Assembly: GCA_003142185.1 (NCBI GenBank)
Contig: PLOR01000050.1
Location: forward strand, 1 to 56,102
Direction: 5' to 3'
Length of the DNA stretch: 56,102 nucleotides
Source: Bryobacterales bacterium
GTDB taxonomy: Bacteria > Acidobacteriota > Terriglobia > Bryobacterales > Bryobacteraceae
The notes beneath the pieces are model-generated. The model did no database searches, was not told the DNA's origin, and saw only the letters and a program-made list of their open reading frames with translations. Shown here one piece after another: positions 25,133-34,167 of the stretch; position 1 is the first letter of the stretch; the number at the start of each line of letters is the position of its first letter. The translations under genes and the position numbers were made by a program.

Positions 25133-26701
25133 ATGAAGCAGCTCTTTCTACTCGCCGCATTCGCCGCGATGGCGGCGCTCACCCCCGCCGCCGGCCAGAC
25201 GTCGTCCCCGCTGATGAGCGACCTTGCCGCCGCCCGCTTCCTCGACCAGGCGACCTGGGGGCCTACACCAGCCTCCATTGCGCAACTGGAACAGATAGGC
25301 ATCAACGCCTGGCTGGCCGCGCAATTTAAGTTGAATACCTCCGACCTGCCGGATCAGCCAATCCTGGATTCCGCCGGAAAGACGAACCGGGATCTGACAC
25401 CGGTGCAGCGGGCGTTTTTTTCCAACGCCGTCAGCGGACAGGATCAACTGCGCCAGCGCGTGGCGTTCGCTTTGTCGGAGATTTTCGTCGCCTCGGCGGT
25501 GCAGGTGAAGCCCGCTTATGCGATTCCCCCGTACTGGCGGATTTTCCGCGACAACGCCTTCGGCAATTACCGCGACATTATCAAAGCGGTCACCCTGAAC
25601 CCGGCCATGGGGACCTATCTCAGCATGGCCAATAACAATAAGGGAAACGCCGCCAAGGGCACGTCGGCCAACGAGAACTACGCGCGCGAGCTGATGCAGT
25701 TGTTCACGCTGGGCCTGACGCAGCTCAATCCCAACGGCAGCCCGGTGCTTGATTCCAACGGCAACCCGGTTCCCACTTATGACCAGGCGGAAGTCACCAG
25801 CCAGGCCAAGATGCTGACCGGCTGGACGTTTCCTACCGCGCCCGGCGCCAGCGCCAAGAACGACAACCCGGCCTACTACTTCGGCAAGATGATAGCGGTG
25901 GAAGCCGAGCACGACACCACCGCCAAAACCATCTTCGGCGGCATACAGATTCCGGCCGGCCAGACGGGCGAACAGGACCTGGAATCGCTGTTGGACGCTT
26001 TGATGGCGCAACCGACCATGGCGCCGTTCGTCAGCCGGCAACTGATCCAGCACCTGGTCACCAGTAATCCGAGCCCGGCCTACATTCAGCGCGTGGCGGC
26101 CATGTTCGAGAACAATGGCGGGGGAGTCCACGGCGACATGGCTGCGGTAATCACGGCGATTCTCAGCGACCAGGAAGCGCGCGCCGGGGACGAGATCAGT
26201 GCCGCCCCGAACCCGGGCTTCGGGCATCTGCGCGAGCCGGTACTGTTCATGGCCAACCTGCTGCGCGGACTGAACGCGACACTCGACGCTTCCAGCACGG
26301 TCTATAACGAGGCCAACCTGATGGGGCAGGACCTGTTCTATGAGCCGAGCGTGTTCAGCTATTTTTCGCCGCTCTACCGGATTTCGAGCGGACAGCTCGC
26401 GCCTGAGTTCCAGATCTATTCGACGCAAGCCGCGGCCGAGCGGGCCGATGTCATTAACGCCGCGCTGTACGGCAAGCTGGACCAAAGCACCACCGTCGAT
26501 CTCACGCCGTTCGTGAGCCGCGGCAGCGACTTGCCCAGCCTGCTGGATTACGCGAGCTTCGTCTTCCTGCACAGCACCATGCCGCCCGGGCTGAGCGAGC
26601 AAGCCTTGGCCGCGGTCAGCGCGGTCACCAGCCCGAAGGCGCGCGCGCAGGCGGTTCTCTATCTGGTGCTGACCTCGAGCGACTACCAGGTGATTCAGTA
26701 A
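25133..26701 (+). CDS. Exported DUF1800 protein
   Basis: 522 residues with a signal peptide (residues 1-22, 'LLAAFAAMAALTPAAGQ'). DUF1800 features: 'AARFLDQATWGPTPASIAQLEQIGINAWLAAQF' near the mature N-terminus, 'LRQRVAFALSEIFVAS', 'NENYARELMQLFTLGLTQLNPNGSP' and 'FGHLREPVLFMANLLRGL'. The function of the family is unknown; genes almost always occur with a DUF1501 gene, as here, and the pair is abundant in Acidobacteriota and Planctomycetota. ATG 25133 opens the signal peptide; the upstream open frame crosses a repeat and was rejected. Confidence 0.9.
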   Translation: MKQLFLLAAFAAMAALTPAAGQTSSPLMSDLAAARFLDQATWGPTPASIAQLEQIGINAWLAAQFKLNTSDLPDQPILDSAGKTNRDLTPVQRAFFSNAVSGQDQLRQRVAFALSEIFVASAVQVKPAYAIPPYWRIFRDNAFGNYRDIIKAVTLNPAMGTYLSMANNNKGNAAKGTSANENYARELMQLFTLGLTQLNPNGSPVLDSNGNPVPTYDQAEVTSQAKMLTGWTFPTAPGASAKNDNPAYYFGKMIAVEAEHDTTAKTIFGGIQIPAGQTGEQDLESLLDALMAQPTMAPFVSRQLIQHLVTSNPSPAYIQRVAAMFENNGGGVHGDMAAVITAILSDQEARAGDEISAAPNPGFGHLREPVLFMANLLRGLNATLDASSTVYNEANLMGQDLFYEPSVFSYFSPLYRISSGQLAPEFQIYSTQAAAERADVINAALYGKLDQSTTVDLTPFVSRGSDLPSLLDYASFVFLHSTMPPGLSEQALAAVSAVTSPKARAQAVLYLVLTSSDYQVIQ

Positions 26702-26712
26702 AGGAGCCAAGC

Positions 26713-28056
26713 ATGTTTTCGCGTCGTGGATTCATTCGCATCGGAGCAGCCTCGGTGAGCACGCTGGCGCTTCGTCCATTCGGCCTGTTGCCGGCGATAG
26801 CCGCCGCCAGCAGTTCCAACTATCGCGCCCTGGTCTGCGTGTTTCTGTTCGGCGGCAACGATTCCAACAACAGTGTGATTCCGTTGGACGATGCGGACTA
26901 CACGGCTTACCAGTCGGCGCGTGGCGCGCTTGGCCTGGCCACCAGCTCCATGGTTCAGGTGACCGATGCGACCGGCGTGCCGTACGGCTTCCACTCGCTG
27001 CTCACCGAACTCGCCTCGCTGTTTACCAGCAAGCAACTGGCGGTGGTGGCCAACTTGGGGCCGCTGGTGGCGCCGCTGACGCGCGCGCAGTACCAGGCGC
27101 AGCAGGGCTTCATTCCGAACAATCTTTTCTCGCACGCCGATCAGCAGTTGGAATGGCAGTCGTCCATCGCGCAAGGCAACAGCCCCACCGGCTGGAGCGG
27201 CCGGGCCGCCGATTACGTCACGGCGCAGAAGCTCAACGCTTCCTCGTTCCCGGTTTTTCTGTCGACGGCGGGCAACGTGCTGCAAGGCGCGGGCGCGAGC
27301 ACTTCTCCGGTGGCGGTGGCGCCGGGCGAATCGTTGCAACTTGCCGGCTTCAACGCTTCCGCCGCGTCGGAAGCGCGCTGGAACGCGCTCAATAATCTGA
27401 TCTCGACGGATAGCGGTGTGGCGCTGGTGCAGGCGGCGAACAACACGCTGGCCAACAGCATCAGCGATGCCAAGGCGCTGACCGCTGCGTTAGCCAAGTC
27501 CACCGCACTGAAGACCCAGTTCCCCAAGACCACGCTGGCCGCGCAACTCCAGCAGGTGGCCGAAATCATCCAGGTGCAGGCCGATCTGGGAATGAGCCGG
27601 CAGATATTCTTCTGCTCGCTCGGCGGCTTCGACACCCACACCGCCGAACTGTCGACGCACGATACCCTCTACCCGCAGGTGAGCCAGGCGCTGGCCGCCT
27701 TCTACGAAGCCACCGAGGAACTGGGCGTGGCGGACAGCGTCACCACGTTCACCGAATCCGATTTCAACCGCACTTTCCAGCCCACCTCCGGCAACGGCAG
27801 CGACCATGCCTGGGGCGGCCATCACTTCGTGCTCGGTGGCGCCGTCCAGGGAGGCAGGATCTTCGGTAAGTTCCCGAGCTTCGAATTAGGCGGCCCGGAC
27901 GACACCGACGTGCGGGGACGATGGATCCCCACGAGTTCCACCGATCAGTACGGGGCCACGCTATGCTCCTGGTTCGGCATCCCCAGTTCCGGCCTGGCCG
28001 GCGTGTTCCCGAATCTCGCCAATTTCCCGACCGCCAACCTGGGATTTTTGGGCTGA
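26713..28056 (+). CDS. DUF1501 protein with Tat signal
   Basis: 447 residues. The N-terminus 'SRRGFIRIGAASVSTLALRPFGLLPAIAAA' is a canonical twin-arginine signal, so the protein is exported folded. The rest is a sulfatase/alkaline-phosphatase-like DUF1501 domain: 'ALVCVFLFGGNDSNNSVIPLDD', 'FFCSLGGFDTHTAEL', 'VTTFTESDFNRTFQPTSGNGSDHAWGGHHFVLGGAV'. The aspartate and histidine residues in these blocks are those expected for metal binding. It starts 11 bases after the DUF1800 gene, with AAGGAG in the gap. Substrate unknown. Confidence 0.92.
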   Translation: MFSRRGFIRIGAASVSTLALRPFGLLPAIAAASSSNYRALVCVFLFGGNDSNNSVIPLDDADYTAYQSARGALGLATSSMVQVTDATGVPYGFHSLLTELASLFTSKQLAVVANLGPLVAPLTRAQYQAQQGFIPNNLFSHADQQLEWQSSIAQGNSPTGWSGRAADYVTAQKLNASSFPVFLSTAGNVLQGAGASTSPVAVAPGESLQLAGFNASAASEARWNALNNLISTDSGVALVQAANNTLANSISDAKALTAALAKSTALKTQFPKTTLAAQLQQVAEIIQVQADLGMSRQIFFCSLGGFDTHTAELSTHDTLYPQVSQALAAFYEATEELGVADSVTTFTESDFNRTFQPTSGNGSDHAWGGHHFVLGGAVQGGRIFGKFPSFELGGPDDTDVRGRWIPTSSTDQYGATLCSWFGIPSSGLAGVFPNLANFPTANLGFLG

Positions 28057-28147
28057 AGGAAAAGCCCGCGGCCCCACAGAACGGTTGGATACGCGTAAAA
28101 TCAGGAAAGGACATGGCGTTCGCACATTTGCGGATACCGTTGCATGG

Positions 28148-28645
28148 ATGGCCACCAGCTCGATCATTAGCGTAAAAGATTACCTTTCGACCAGCTACCG
28201 TCCGGACTGCGACTACGTGGACGGAGTGGTGGTGGAGCGGAACGTGGGCGAATACGATCACGGCAGGTTGCAGGCGGCGCTGGTCATTTACTTCGGCATC
28301 CGCCGTAAGGAACTGGGCATTCGCGTAGTTCCGGAACAACGCGTGCAGGTTTCCGCCACGCGATTCCGAATCCCCGACGTATGCGTGGTGCTGGGCGAGC
28401 CCGGCGAACAGATCTTCACCAAGCCCCCGTTCATCTGCATCGAGATTCTCTCGCGTGACGACCGGCTATCCGAGATGCGGGAGCGGGTGGAAGACTATCT
28501 CGCTTTCGGCGTTCCGTATGTGTGGATACTCGATCCTCGCAGGCGGGTGGCCTACCGCTGCACGGAAGCGGGCTTTCTGGAGACGCGGGAACTGCGGACC
28601 GAACGGCCGGAGATCGTGGTTCCGCTGGACGCGTTGTTCGAGTGA
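28148..28645 (+). CDS. Uma2-family (DUF820) putative endonuclease
   Basis: 165 residues, a PD-(D/E)XK-fold protein of the Uma2 family. Visible elements: 'CDYVDGVVVERNVG' with Glu30, 'RIPDVCVV' with Asp77, 'ICIEILSRDDR' with Glu99, and the terminal 'ERVEDYLAFGVPYVWILDP' block. Uma2 genes are numerous in Acidobacteriota and cyanobacteria; their biological role is not settled. ATG 28148 gives the usual family length; a longer frame from 28085 is possible but adds residues without family resemblance. Followed at once by two hairpins. Confidence 0.82.
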   Translation: MATSSIISVKDYLSTSYRPDCDYVDGVVVERNVGEYDHGRLQAALVIYFGIRRKELGIRVVPEQRVQVSATRFRIPDVCVVLGEPGEQIFTKPPFICIEILSRDDRLSEMRERVEDYLAFGVPYVWILDPRRRVAYRCTEAGFLETRELRTERPEIVVPLDALFE

Positions 28646-28649
28646 GCGA

Positions 28650-28690
28650 GCCGGGCTGGCGCCCGGCGGTTGGCCGGTCGGGGACCGGCC
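28650..28690. repeat. Two adjacent GC-rich hairpins
   Basis: GCCGGGC-TGGC-GCCCGGC (28650-28667) is followed by GGCCGGTC-GGG-GACCGGCC (28672-28690). They occupy the gap between the Uma2 stop and the next promoter. Possible terminator for the Uma2 transcript or a REP cluster. Confidence 0.65.
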
Positions 28691-28711
28691 TCACTCTGCT
28701 ATTCTCGGAAT

Positions 28712-30388
28712 TTGCGCAAACCTGATCTCCCCCGTCCCGACACTTCCCGCTGGCTGAATGCGGCTCTGCTGGCGCTGGCGGCGCTGTTCCTGCTGGGGCT
28801 GTTTTCTACCGAGCTGGCGGATACGGATGCCTGGTGGCATCTGGCGTCGGGGCGGTACATCGCACACACACACCGGCTGCCGGCGCCGGATCCGTTCGCC
28901 TACACGACCGCGCGCGCGCAGGATGCTTACCCCGGCGAGGCAGCCACGCGGCGCTTCAACCTGACGCACGAGTGGCTGGCGCAACTGGCCATGTACGGTT
29001 TCGAAGCGGCGGGCGGCATGGGCGCGGTGGTGCTCTGGAAGGCGCTGCTGCTGACGCTGCTGTGCGGCGCGGTTGGCTGGACGGCGGCGCGGCGCACCGG
29101 TTCGCTGCTTTGGGGAATCGCGGCGGCGCTGGCGGCGTCATCGCTGGCAATCGAGTTCGCGCACGACCGGCCGAGCATCCTGAGCTACGTTTTCACGGCG
29201 GTGTTTCTCGCCATCTGCGAACGCGGGCGCCGGCTATGGCTGCTGCCGGTGCTGTCGCTGGTTTGGGCCAACTGCCACGGCGGATTTTTCCTGGGATGGA
29301 TCATCGTGGGCGCCTACACAGCCCAAGCGTTGCTGCGCCGGACGGACGTGCGGCGCTGGCTGGCGGCGAGCCTGGCCACCATCGTGGTTTCTGGCGCGAA
29401 CCCGAACGGCTTCGGCGCAATCGAGGCTGTCTTGCGGTACCGGCAGAGCCCGTTGCAAGCGTCGCTGATCGAATGGTCGCCGGCGAGTTTATGGGGATCG
29501 CCGTATGCGTTCGACCTGCTGCTGTATGCGGCGGCGCTGACCATGATCTGGTCGTGGCGGCGGGTGCGGCCGGCCGATTGGCTGCTGGCCGCGGCGTTGG
29601 CGGCAGCGGCGTTGACGGCTTTCCGCAATGAAATGCTAGTGGGAGTGCTGGCGCCAATCCTGATTGCGGACTATTTTCCGTGGAAGCGGCGCCTGCCACG
29701 CGCGGCGCGATACGCGGCTGCGGCGTTGCTGGCGGCTGGGTTGGTTTGGGGCGCCGGCACGGGACGATTCTTCCAGTTGCGCGCGGCGGAGTGGCGTTTT
29801 CCCGTGGAAGCCACTCGCTTTCTGCGCGAGCACGGCATCCGCGGGCCGCTGTTCAACACCTACGAGTATGGCGGCTATCTGATCTGGCAGGGAGAGCCGG
29901 TGTTCATCGACGGCCGGGCGTTAAGCGAACAAGTGTTTCAGGACTATCGGGTGATCCTGGGTTCGCCGCCGGGCGACCCGGCGCGCGGGCAGACGCTCGA
30001 ACGCTACGGCGTGACGGCGATTGTGGCCAACGCCTTCGAATACAACTCGGGCACGCTGTATCCGCTGGTGCCGGCGCTGATGGCGCCTTCCGAGACGAGC
30101 TGGCATTTGATCTACGAGGACGCGCAGGCGCTGATTTTCGTGCGGGACCTGCCGGTGGGAGTGGCCGCGCTGCCCGCCGGACGGGTGGATTCGCACCTGG
30201 AAAACGAATGCCGGCTGCATGTGGAGCGCGACCCGGAATTTTCCTTGTGCGCGCGCACGCTTGCCAGTTTGTATTTGCGGGTGGGCGATCGCGAGCGGGC
30301 GCGGCGCTGGTTGAAGTATTACCTGGACCATCCTTATGGCGACGACCCGGAAGCGCAGCGGGCGTACGTGCAGTTCTTTGAGCGATAG
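28712..30388 (+). CDS. GT-C-like polytopic membrane protein
   Basis: 558 residues from a TTG start. About ten or more membrane segments cover residues 15-370; the first extracytoplasmic loop carries 'LADTDAWWHLASGRYIAHTHRLPAPDPFAYT' and then 'THEWLAQLAMYGFE', an arrangement resembling GT39/oligosaccharyltransferase-type GT-C enzymes with acidic residues after the first helix. The C-terminal 190 residues are soluble ('FNTYEYGGYLIWQGEPVFIDGRA', then a TPR-like 'LCARTLASLYLRVGDRERARRWLKYYL'). TATTCT ends six bases before the TTG, which favours this start although GTG at 28670 is in frame. Activity unproven. Confidence 0.7.
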   Translation: MRKPDLPRPDTSRWLNAALLALAALFLLGLFSTELADTDAWWHLASGRYIAHTHRLPAPDPFAYTTARAQDAYPGEAATRRFNLTHEWLAQLAMYGFEAAGGMGAVVLWKALLLTLLCGAVGWTAARRTGSLLWGIAAALAASSLAIEFAHDRPSILSYVFTAVFLAICERGRRLWLLPVLSLVWANCHGGFFLGWIIVGAYTAQALLRRTDVRRWLAASLATIVVSGANPNGFGAIEAVLRYRQSPLQASLIEWSPASLWGSPYAFDLLLYAAALTMIWSWRRVRPADWLLAAALAAAALTAFRNEMLVGVLAPILIADYFPWKRRLPRAARYAAAALLAAGLVWGAGTGRFFQLRAAEWRFPVEATRFLREHGIRGPLFNTYEYGGYLIWQGEPVFIDGRALSEQVFQDYRVILGSPPGDPARGQTLERYGVTAIVANAFEYNSGTLYPLVPALMAPSETSWHLIYEDAQALIFVRDLPVGVAALPAGRVDSHLENECRLHVERDPEFSLCARTLASLYLRVGDRERARRWLKYYLDHPYGDDPEAQRAYVQFFER

Positions 30389-30389
30389 G

Positions 30390-30407
30390 GTTGGCAGGCG
30401 AAAGCGC
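30390..30407. repeat. Dispersed 18-base repeat, second copy
   Basis: GTTGGCAGGCGAAAGCGC, identical to 12818-12835. Both copies are intergenic and each is soon followed by further repeat sequence containing CCCC, so the full repeat is probably longer and diverged. Confidence 0.65.
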
Positions 30408-30441
30408 CGGCCCCGCTAAGTGTTCGCTCTACGGCGGCGTC

Positions 30442-30473
30442 GGCAGGTCGGGGACGTCGGGGACCTGCCCCAC
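30442..30473. repeat. Palindromic intergenic repeat (copy 2, half element)
   Basis: GGCAGGTCGGGGAC directly followed by GTCGGGGACCTGCCCCAC. This equals bases 10199-10231 apart from one missing T. Only the right half of the longer element is present. It lies in the gap upstream of the sphingolipid-type operon. Confidence 0.75.
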
Positions 30474-30542
30474 TTTGGCGATCCGATGGCGGAAAACGTT
30501 CGTACTACGATAAGATAGAAGTTACAGGCCGGTTCACCGCTG

Positions 30543-31202
30543 GTGAGAGCTCATTTGAAGCGCGTCCTCTTAATCCCGATTTTTGCGTGTACGTTTATCG
30601 CTCAAACCGCGCCGCTGGCGATGGTGGTTCTGAATACAACGGGGTGGGGCGGCGGGCGCATACCGGCAAGCTGGGAGATCAAGGTAAACCATGGCAAGCC
30701 GGTGGTTTCGGTGTGCAAGGACGCGGATACGGCCTGCCTGCACCTGTTAAGCATCAGCTCATCGTTCTCACTCGAAAAGTCGGTGGATGTGGATCCGGCG
30801 CAGATGCCGTACCTGACCTGGAGCTGGAAGGTGGCGCAACTTCCCGGCCGCGGGGATTTCCGCAAGTCGTCGACGGACGATCAGGCCGCGCAGTTGCTGG
30901 TGGCGTTCAGCGACCGGCGCGTGATTTCCTACATCTGGGACACGCGCGCGCCGAAAGGAGCGATGGAGAGCGCGAGCTCGATTCCGCTGCTGCGCATCGT
31001 GGCAGTGGTTTGCGAATCCGGGGCCGGGCAAGCGAACCAGTGGATTGAAGAAAGCCGCAACGTGGCGGCGGATTACGCGCGGGCGTATGGCAAGCCGGCG
31101 CCAAGGGTGAAGGGCCTGCGCATCCAGATCAACTCGCAGCATACCGGCACCGTAGCCGAGAGCTACTTCGGCGACGTGGCTTTCCGCAGCACGCTGCAAT
31201 AG
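30543..31202 (+). CDS. Exported DUF3047 protein
   Basis: 219 residues, GTG start, with a signal peptide (residues 1-26). The mature part matches DUF3047: 'GWGGGRIPASWEIKVNHGKPVVSV', 'YLTWSWKVAQLPGRGDFRKSSTDDQAAQLLVAFSDRRVISYIWD', 'RNVAADYARAYGKPAPRVKGLRIQINSQHTGTVAESYFGDVAF'. The fold is predicted as a beta-sandwich and the function is not known. It is only four bases ahead of the epimerase gene and is the first gene of the ceramide-type operon. An envelope role linked to those lipids is therefore a reasonable inference, not a demonstrated one. Confidence 0.82.
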   Translation: MRAHLKRVLLIPIFACTFIAQTAPLAMVVLNTTGWGGGRIPASWEIKVNHGKPVVSVCKDADTACLHLLSISSSFSLEKSVDVDPAQMPYLTWSWKVAQLPGRGDFRKSSTDDQAAQLLVAFSDRRVISYIWDTRAPKGAMESASSIPLLRIVAVVCESGAGQANQWIEESRNVAADYARAYGKPAPRVKGLRIQINSQHTGTVAESYFGDVAFRSTLQ

Positions 31203-31206
31203 CACC

Positions 31207-32184
31207 ATGATTCTCCTCACCGGCGGCACGGGCTTCGTTGGCAGCCATGTGCTGGAACGGTTGCGCGCGGATGGCGCGCCGGTTCGCTGCCTGGTGAGAC
31301 CGAAGGCGGGAAGAACGGTGGATGCGGGTTCTTTGGGCGCAACCGAAGTTGTGGCGGGCGACCTGGAGACGGGCGCGGGGCTTGAAGAGGCTCTGGCGGG
31401 TGTGGAAACGGTGATCCACCTGGCGGGGATCACCAAGGCGTTGCGGCGGGAGGAATATTACGACGGCAACGTGCGCGCCACCACGAATCTTCTGCTGGCC
31501 ATGGCGGGAGGCGGCGCGCGGTTGGTGCACGTGAGCTCGCTAGCGGCGATTGGGCCGTCGGAAGCGGCCAACCGGCCGGTGGATGCTGAAACCGAGCCGC
31601 ATCCGCTTTCCGACTACGGCAGGAGCAAGCTGGAAGGCGAGCGGCTGGTGCGGGCCAGCCTGCCGGACGCGGTGATTGTGCGGCCGCCAGTGGTGTACGG
31701 GCCGCGCGACACGGATGTCTTCCAGTTTTTGAAGCCGGTGGCCAAGGGGTGGTCGCTCCAGATGACCGGCGGCGAGCGCTGGTTCAGTGCGATTTACGTA
31801 GGCGACCTGGCGGCGGGGCTGGTCCGGCTCGCGGCTTCGCAGGCGGGCGCGGGGCGAACGTATTATATGGCGCAGGAACCGCCCGTTTCCTGGAGTGGGC
31901 TGGCGAAGTGCGCGGCGCGCATCATGGGAGTGAAATTGCGGGTGGTGCGGATACCGCCGGCGCTGGCGCTGGCGATCGGGGAATGCGCGGATGGGTGGGC
32001 GCAACTAACCGGGAAGCCCGGCATCATCTCGGAGGAAAAGATGATCGAAGGGCGATGCGCGGCGTGGACCTGCGACACCCAGCCGGCCCGCACGGAATTG
32101 GGGTTTGAGGCGACGACGGATCTTCAGCACGGGCTGGCGGAGACGCTCCAGTGGTACAAAGAGGCTGGATGGCTGAGCTACTGA
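31207..32184 (+). CDS. NAD-dependent epimerase/dehydratase, CerR-like
   Basis: 325 residues, extended short-chain dehydrogenase. NAD(P)-binding 'ILLTGGTGFVGSHVLERL' at the N-terminus, 'VIHLAGITKALR', 'LVHVSSLAAIGPS', the catalytic Y-x-x-x-K ('DYGRSKLEGERL'), and 'AVIVRPPVVYGPRDTDVFQFLKPV'. Many members are sugar-nucleotide enzymes, but the position with spt and a GNAT-type acyltransferase points to the bacterial ceramide reductase CerR, which reduces the 3-keto group after acylation in Caulobacter. The downstream PAP2 gene overlaps it by 16 bases. Confidence 0.82.
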   Translation: MILLTGGTGFVGSHVLERLRADGAPVRCLVRPKAGRTVDAGSLGATEVVAGDLETGAGLEEALAGVETVIHLAGITKALRREEYYDGNVRATTNLLLAMAGGGARLVHVSSLAAIGPSEAANRPVDAETEPHPLSDYGRSKLEGERLVRASLPDAVIVRPPVVYGPRDTDVFQFLKPVAKGWSLQMTGGERWFSAIYVGDLAAGLVRLAASQAGAGRTYYMAQEPPVSWSGLAKCAARIMGVKLRVVRIPPALALAIGECADGWAQLTGKPGIISEEKMIEGRCAAWTCDTQPARTELGFEATTDLQHGLAETLQWYKEAGWLSY

Positions 32185-33047
32185 AGGTCTCGGCGGCAGA
32201 CCGGCGGTTCTGGGCGGTCGACAAAGTCATTCTTGGTTATTTGGTATTCACCAGCGTTCTACTGGTGGGGTGGTGGAGCGCCATACCGAATGCGGCGGCA
32301 CTGGCCGCGGCGCACCTGGGCGGCGTAGCGCTGCTGCTGATCGAAATCAAGGTACCGAACCCCACCAGTTGGTATTTTCGCTGCTGGTATCCCTTGCCGT
32401 ACGTAGGGGCCTGCTACAAAGAGATGGCGCTGCTGGTCCCGGCGATCCGCCACGGCAACGCCGACCGCTGGCTGGCCGCCGTCGATTTTCGTTTTTGGGG
32501 CGCGTATCCGACCATCTGGCTGGAGCGGATTTACAGCCCGGCGCTCACCGAATATTTACAGATCGTGTACACGCTGTTTGTGCCGGCGGTGCTGCTGGTG
32601 CCGTTTCTATTGTGGCGCAAGCGGCGGCGCGGAGAGTTCCAATATTGTGCGTTTTTAATTGCGTTAGGCTATTTGGCGTCTTATGTGGGCTACCTTCTGG
32701 TGCCGGCGCTGGGGCCGCGGTTTCTGCTGAAACCCTTGGAACACTTGCCGTTACGGGGGCTGTGGCTGTTTCAAAACATGCAACATTCGCTGAACAGGCT
32801 GGAATCCACGGCGTACGATTGCTTTCCCAGCGGGCACACGGAACTGACGATTCTGGCGTGCTGGATGAGCCGGATAGTATCAAACCGGTTGTTTTGGGTC
32901 TATTTCTGCTACACACTGTCGATCATTTTTGCTACAGTTTATCTTCGATACCACTATACGGTCGATCTGCTCGCAGGGGCAGCCCTGGCGGTGACCCTGA
33001 TTTTAGCTTCACCATTTTGTTACCGCATTCTGCGGGAAAGGGCGTGA
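32169..33047 (+). CDS. PAP2-superfamily membrane phosphotransferase (IPC-synthase-like)
   Basis: 292 residues with about six to seven membrane segments. The catalytic signature is in the C-terminal third: 'CFPSGHTELTIL' (PAP2 motif 2, S-G-H) and 'RYHYTVDLLAG' (motif 3, H-Y-x-x-D). This pair is the form seen in inositol-phosphoceramide and sphingomyelin synthases and in the PAP2_3 group, which move a phospho-head-group between lipids. Located in the ceramide-type operon, it is best read as the enzyme adding the head group to ceramide or removing a phosphate. The lipid donor is unknown. ATG 32169 was chosen; TTG 32166 and GTG 32151 are nearby alternatives. Confidence 0.8.
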   Translation: MAELLKVSAADRRFWAVDKVILGYLVFTSVLLVGWWSAIPNAAALAAAHLGGVALLLIEIKVPNPTSWYFRCWYPLPYVGACYKEMALLVPAIRHGNADRWLAAVDFRFWGAYPTIWLERIYSPALTEYLQIVYTLFVPAVLLVPFLLWRKRRRGEFQYCAFLIALGYLASYVGYLLVPALGPRFLLKPLEHLPLRGLWLFQNMQHSLNRLESTAYDCFPSGHTELTILACWMSRIVSNRLFWVYFCYTLSIIFATVYLRYHYTVDLLAGAALAVTLILASPFCYRILRERA

Positions 33048-33051
33048 ACGT

Positions 33052-34167
33052 TTGGGAGGAATCGAGGTCGCGGTAGCGGAAGGCAAGGGCGGCCTGAAGC
33101 AGTTCGTCGAACTGCCATATAGGCTCTACCGGAACGAACGGCACTGGGTGCCCCCGTTACGCATCGCGGTGAAGGAGCTGCTGGACCGGGAGAAACATCC
33201 GTTTTACCGCAATGCCGAAGCCGAGTTCTTTCTGGCGCTGCGGGATGGAGAAGTGGTGGGCCGGATCGCGGCGGTGCTGGATAAGGCCTACAACCGTTTC
33301 CATGACGAGGAGGCGGGCTTTTTCGGCTTCTACGAATCGATCGACGACAAAGCGGTGGCCAAAGCCCTGCTGGACCGGGCGTGGCAGTGGCTACAGAAGC
33401 GGGGCGCGACGGTGATGCGGGGACCGGTGAATCCATCCACCAACTATGAGTGCGGGATGCTGATCGACGGCTTCGATTCCGATCCGATGGTGATGATGCC
33501 GTACAACCCGCGCTACTATCCCGAACTGATGACCGAGGCCGGTTTGCGCAAGGCCAAGGATCTGTATGCGTACGGCAGCAGCGTGGCCGGCGTCGGTACG
33601 GAGAAAAGCGAGCGGGTGGCGGAGAAGGCGGTGGCGGCGGCGGGGATTACGGTACGCCAAATCGACCTGAAGAACTTCAATGCCGACGTGGAGCGGGTCT
33701 GGCAAGTTTACAATTCGGCGTGGGAGCGCAACTGGGGATTCGTGCCCATGACGCGCGAAGAGTTCGCGCTGATGGGCAAGGAAATGAAGCAGATCCTGAA
33801 GCCGGAGCTGGTGTTGATCGGCGAGGTGAAGTCGCGCGTGGTGGGGTTCGCGATCGCGCTGCCGGATGTCAACCAGGCGCTCAAGCCGGCGGGGGGTAGG
33901 CTATTCCCCACGGGATTAGTTAAAATACTGTATTATCAGCGTTTGATAAAAAGCGTTCGGGTTCTGGTGCTGGGCGTGTTGGAAGAGTATCGCGCGTCCG
34001 GGCTGGCAGCGGCTTTCTACGCGACCCTGACGCGCAACGCCCGGAAGTTGGGCTATAGCGATTGCGAAATGTCTTGGATCTTGGAAGACAACGTACTTAT
34101 GAACCGGTCCCTGGCCATGATGGGGGCGAAACGGAATAAGACGTACCGAATTTATGAATGGAATTGA
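33052..34167 (+). CDS. GNAT-fold acyltransferase, bacterial ceramide synthase-like
   Basis: 371 residues of a family often annotated only as N-acetyltransferase or hypothetical. Landmarks: 'LKQFVELPYRLYRNERHWVPPLR', 'HPFYRNAEAEFFLALRDGEVVGRIAAVLD', 'GFFGFYESIDD', 'VMRGPVNPSTNYECGMLIDGF', 'MMPYNPRYYPELMTEAGLRKAKDLYAY', and a C-terminal GNAT-like domain ('GVLEEYRASGLAAAFYATLTRNARKLGYSDCEMSWILEDNVLMNRSLAMMGAKRNKTYRIYEW'). Such proteins include the enzyme bCerS that N-acylates 3-ketosphinganine in Caulobacter. Adjacency to spt supports the same role. TTG start follows the PAP2 stop by four bases; the spt start overlaps its end. Confidence 0.78.
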   Translation: MGGIEVAVAEGKGGLKQFVELPYRLYRNERHWVPPLRIAVKELLDREKHPFYRNAEAEFFLALRDGEVVGRIAAVLDKAYNRFHDEEAGFFGFYESIDDKAVAKALLDRAWQWLQKRGATVMRGPVNPSTNYECGMLIDGFDSDPMVMMPYNPRYYPELMTEAGLRKAKDLYAYGSSVAGVGTEKSERVAEKAVAAAGITVRQIDLKNFNADVERVWQVYNSAWERNWGFVPMTREEFALMGKEMKQILKPELVLIGEVKSRVVGFAIALPDVNQALKPAGGRLFPTGLVKILYYQRLIKSVRVLVLGVLEEYRASGLAAAFYATLTRNARKLGYSDCEMSWILEDNVLMNRSLAMMGAKRNKTYRIYEWN

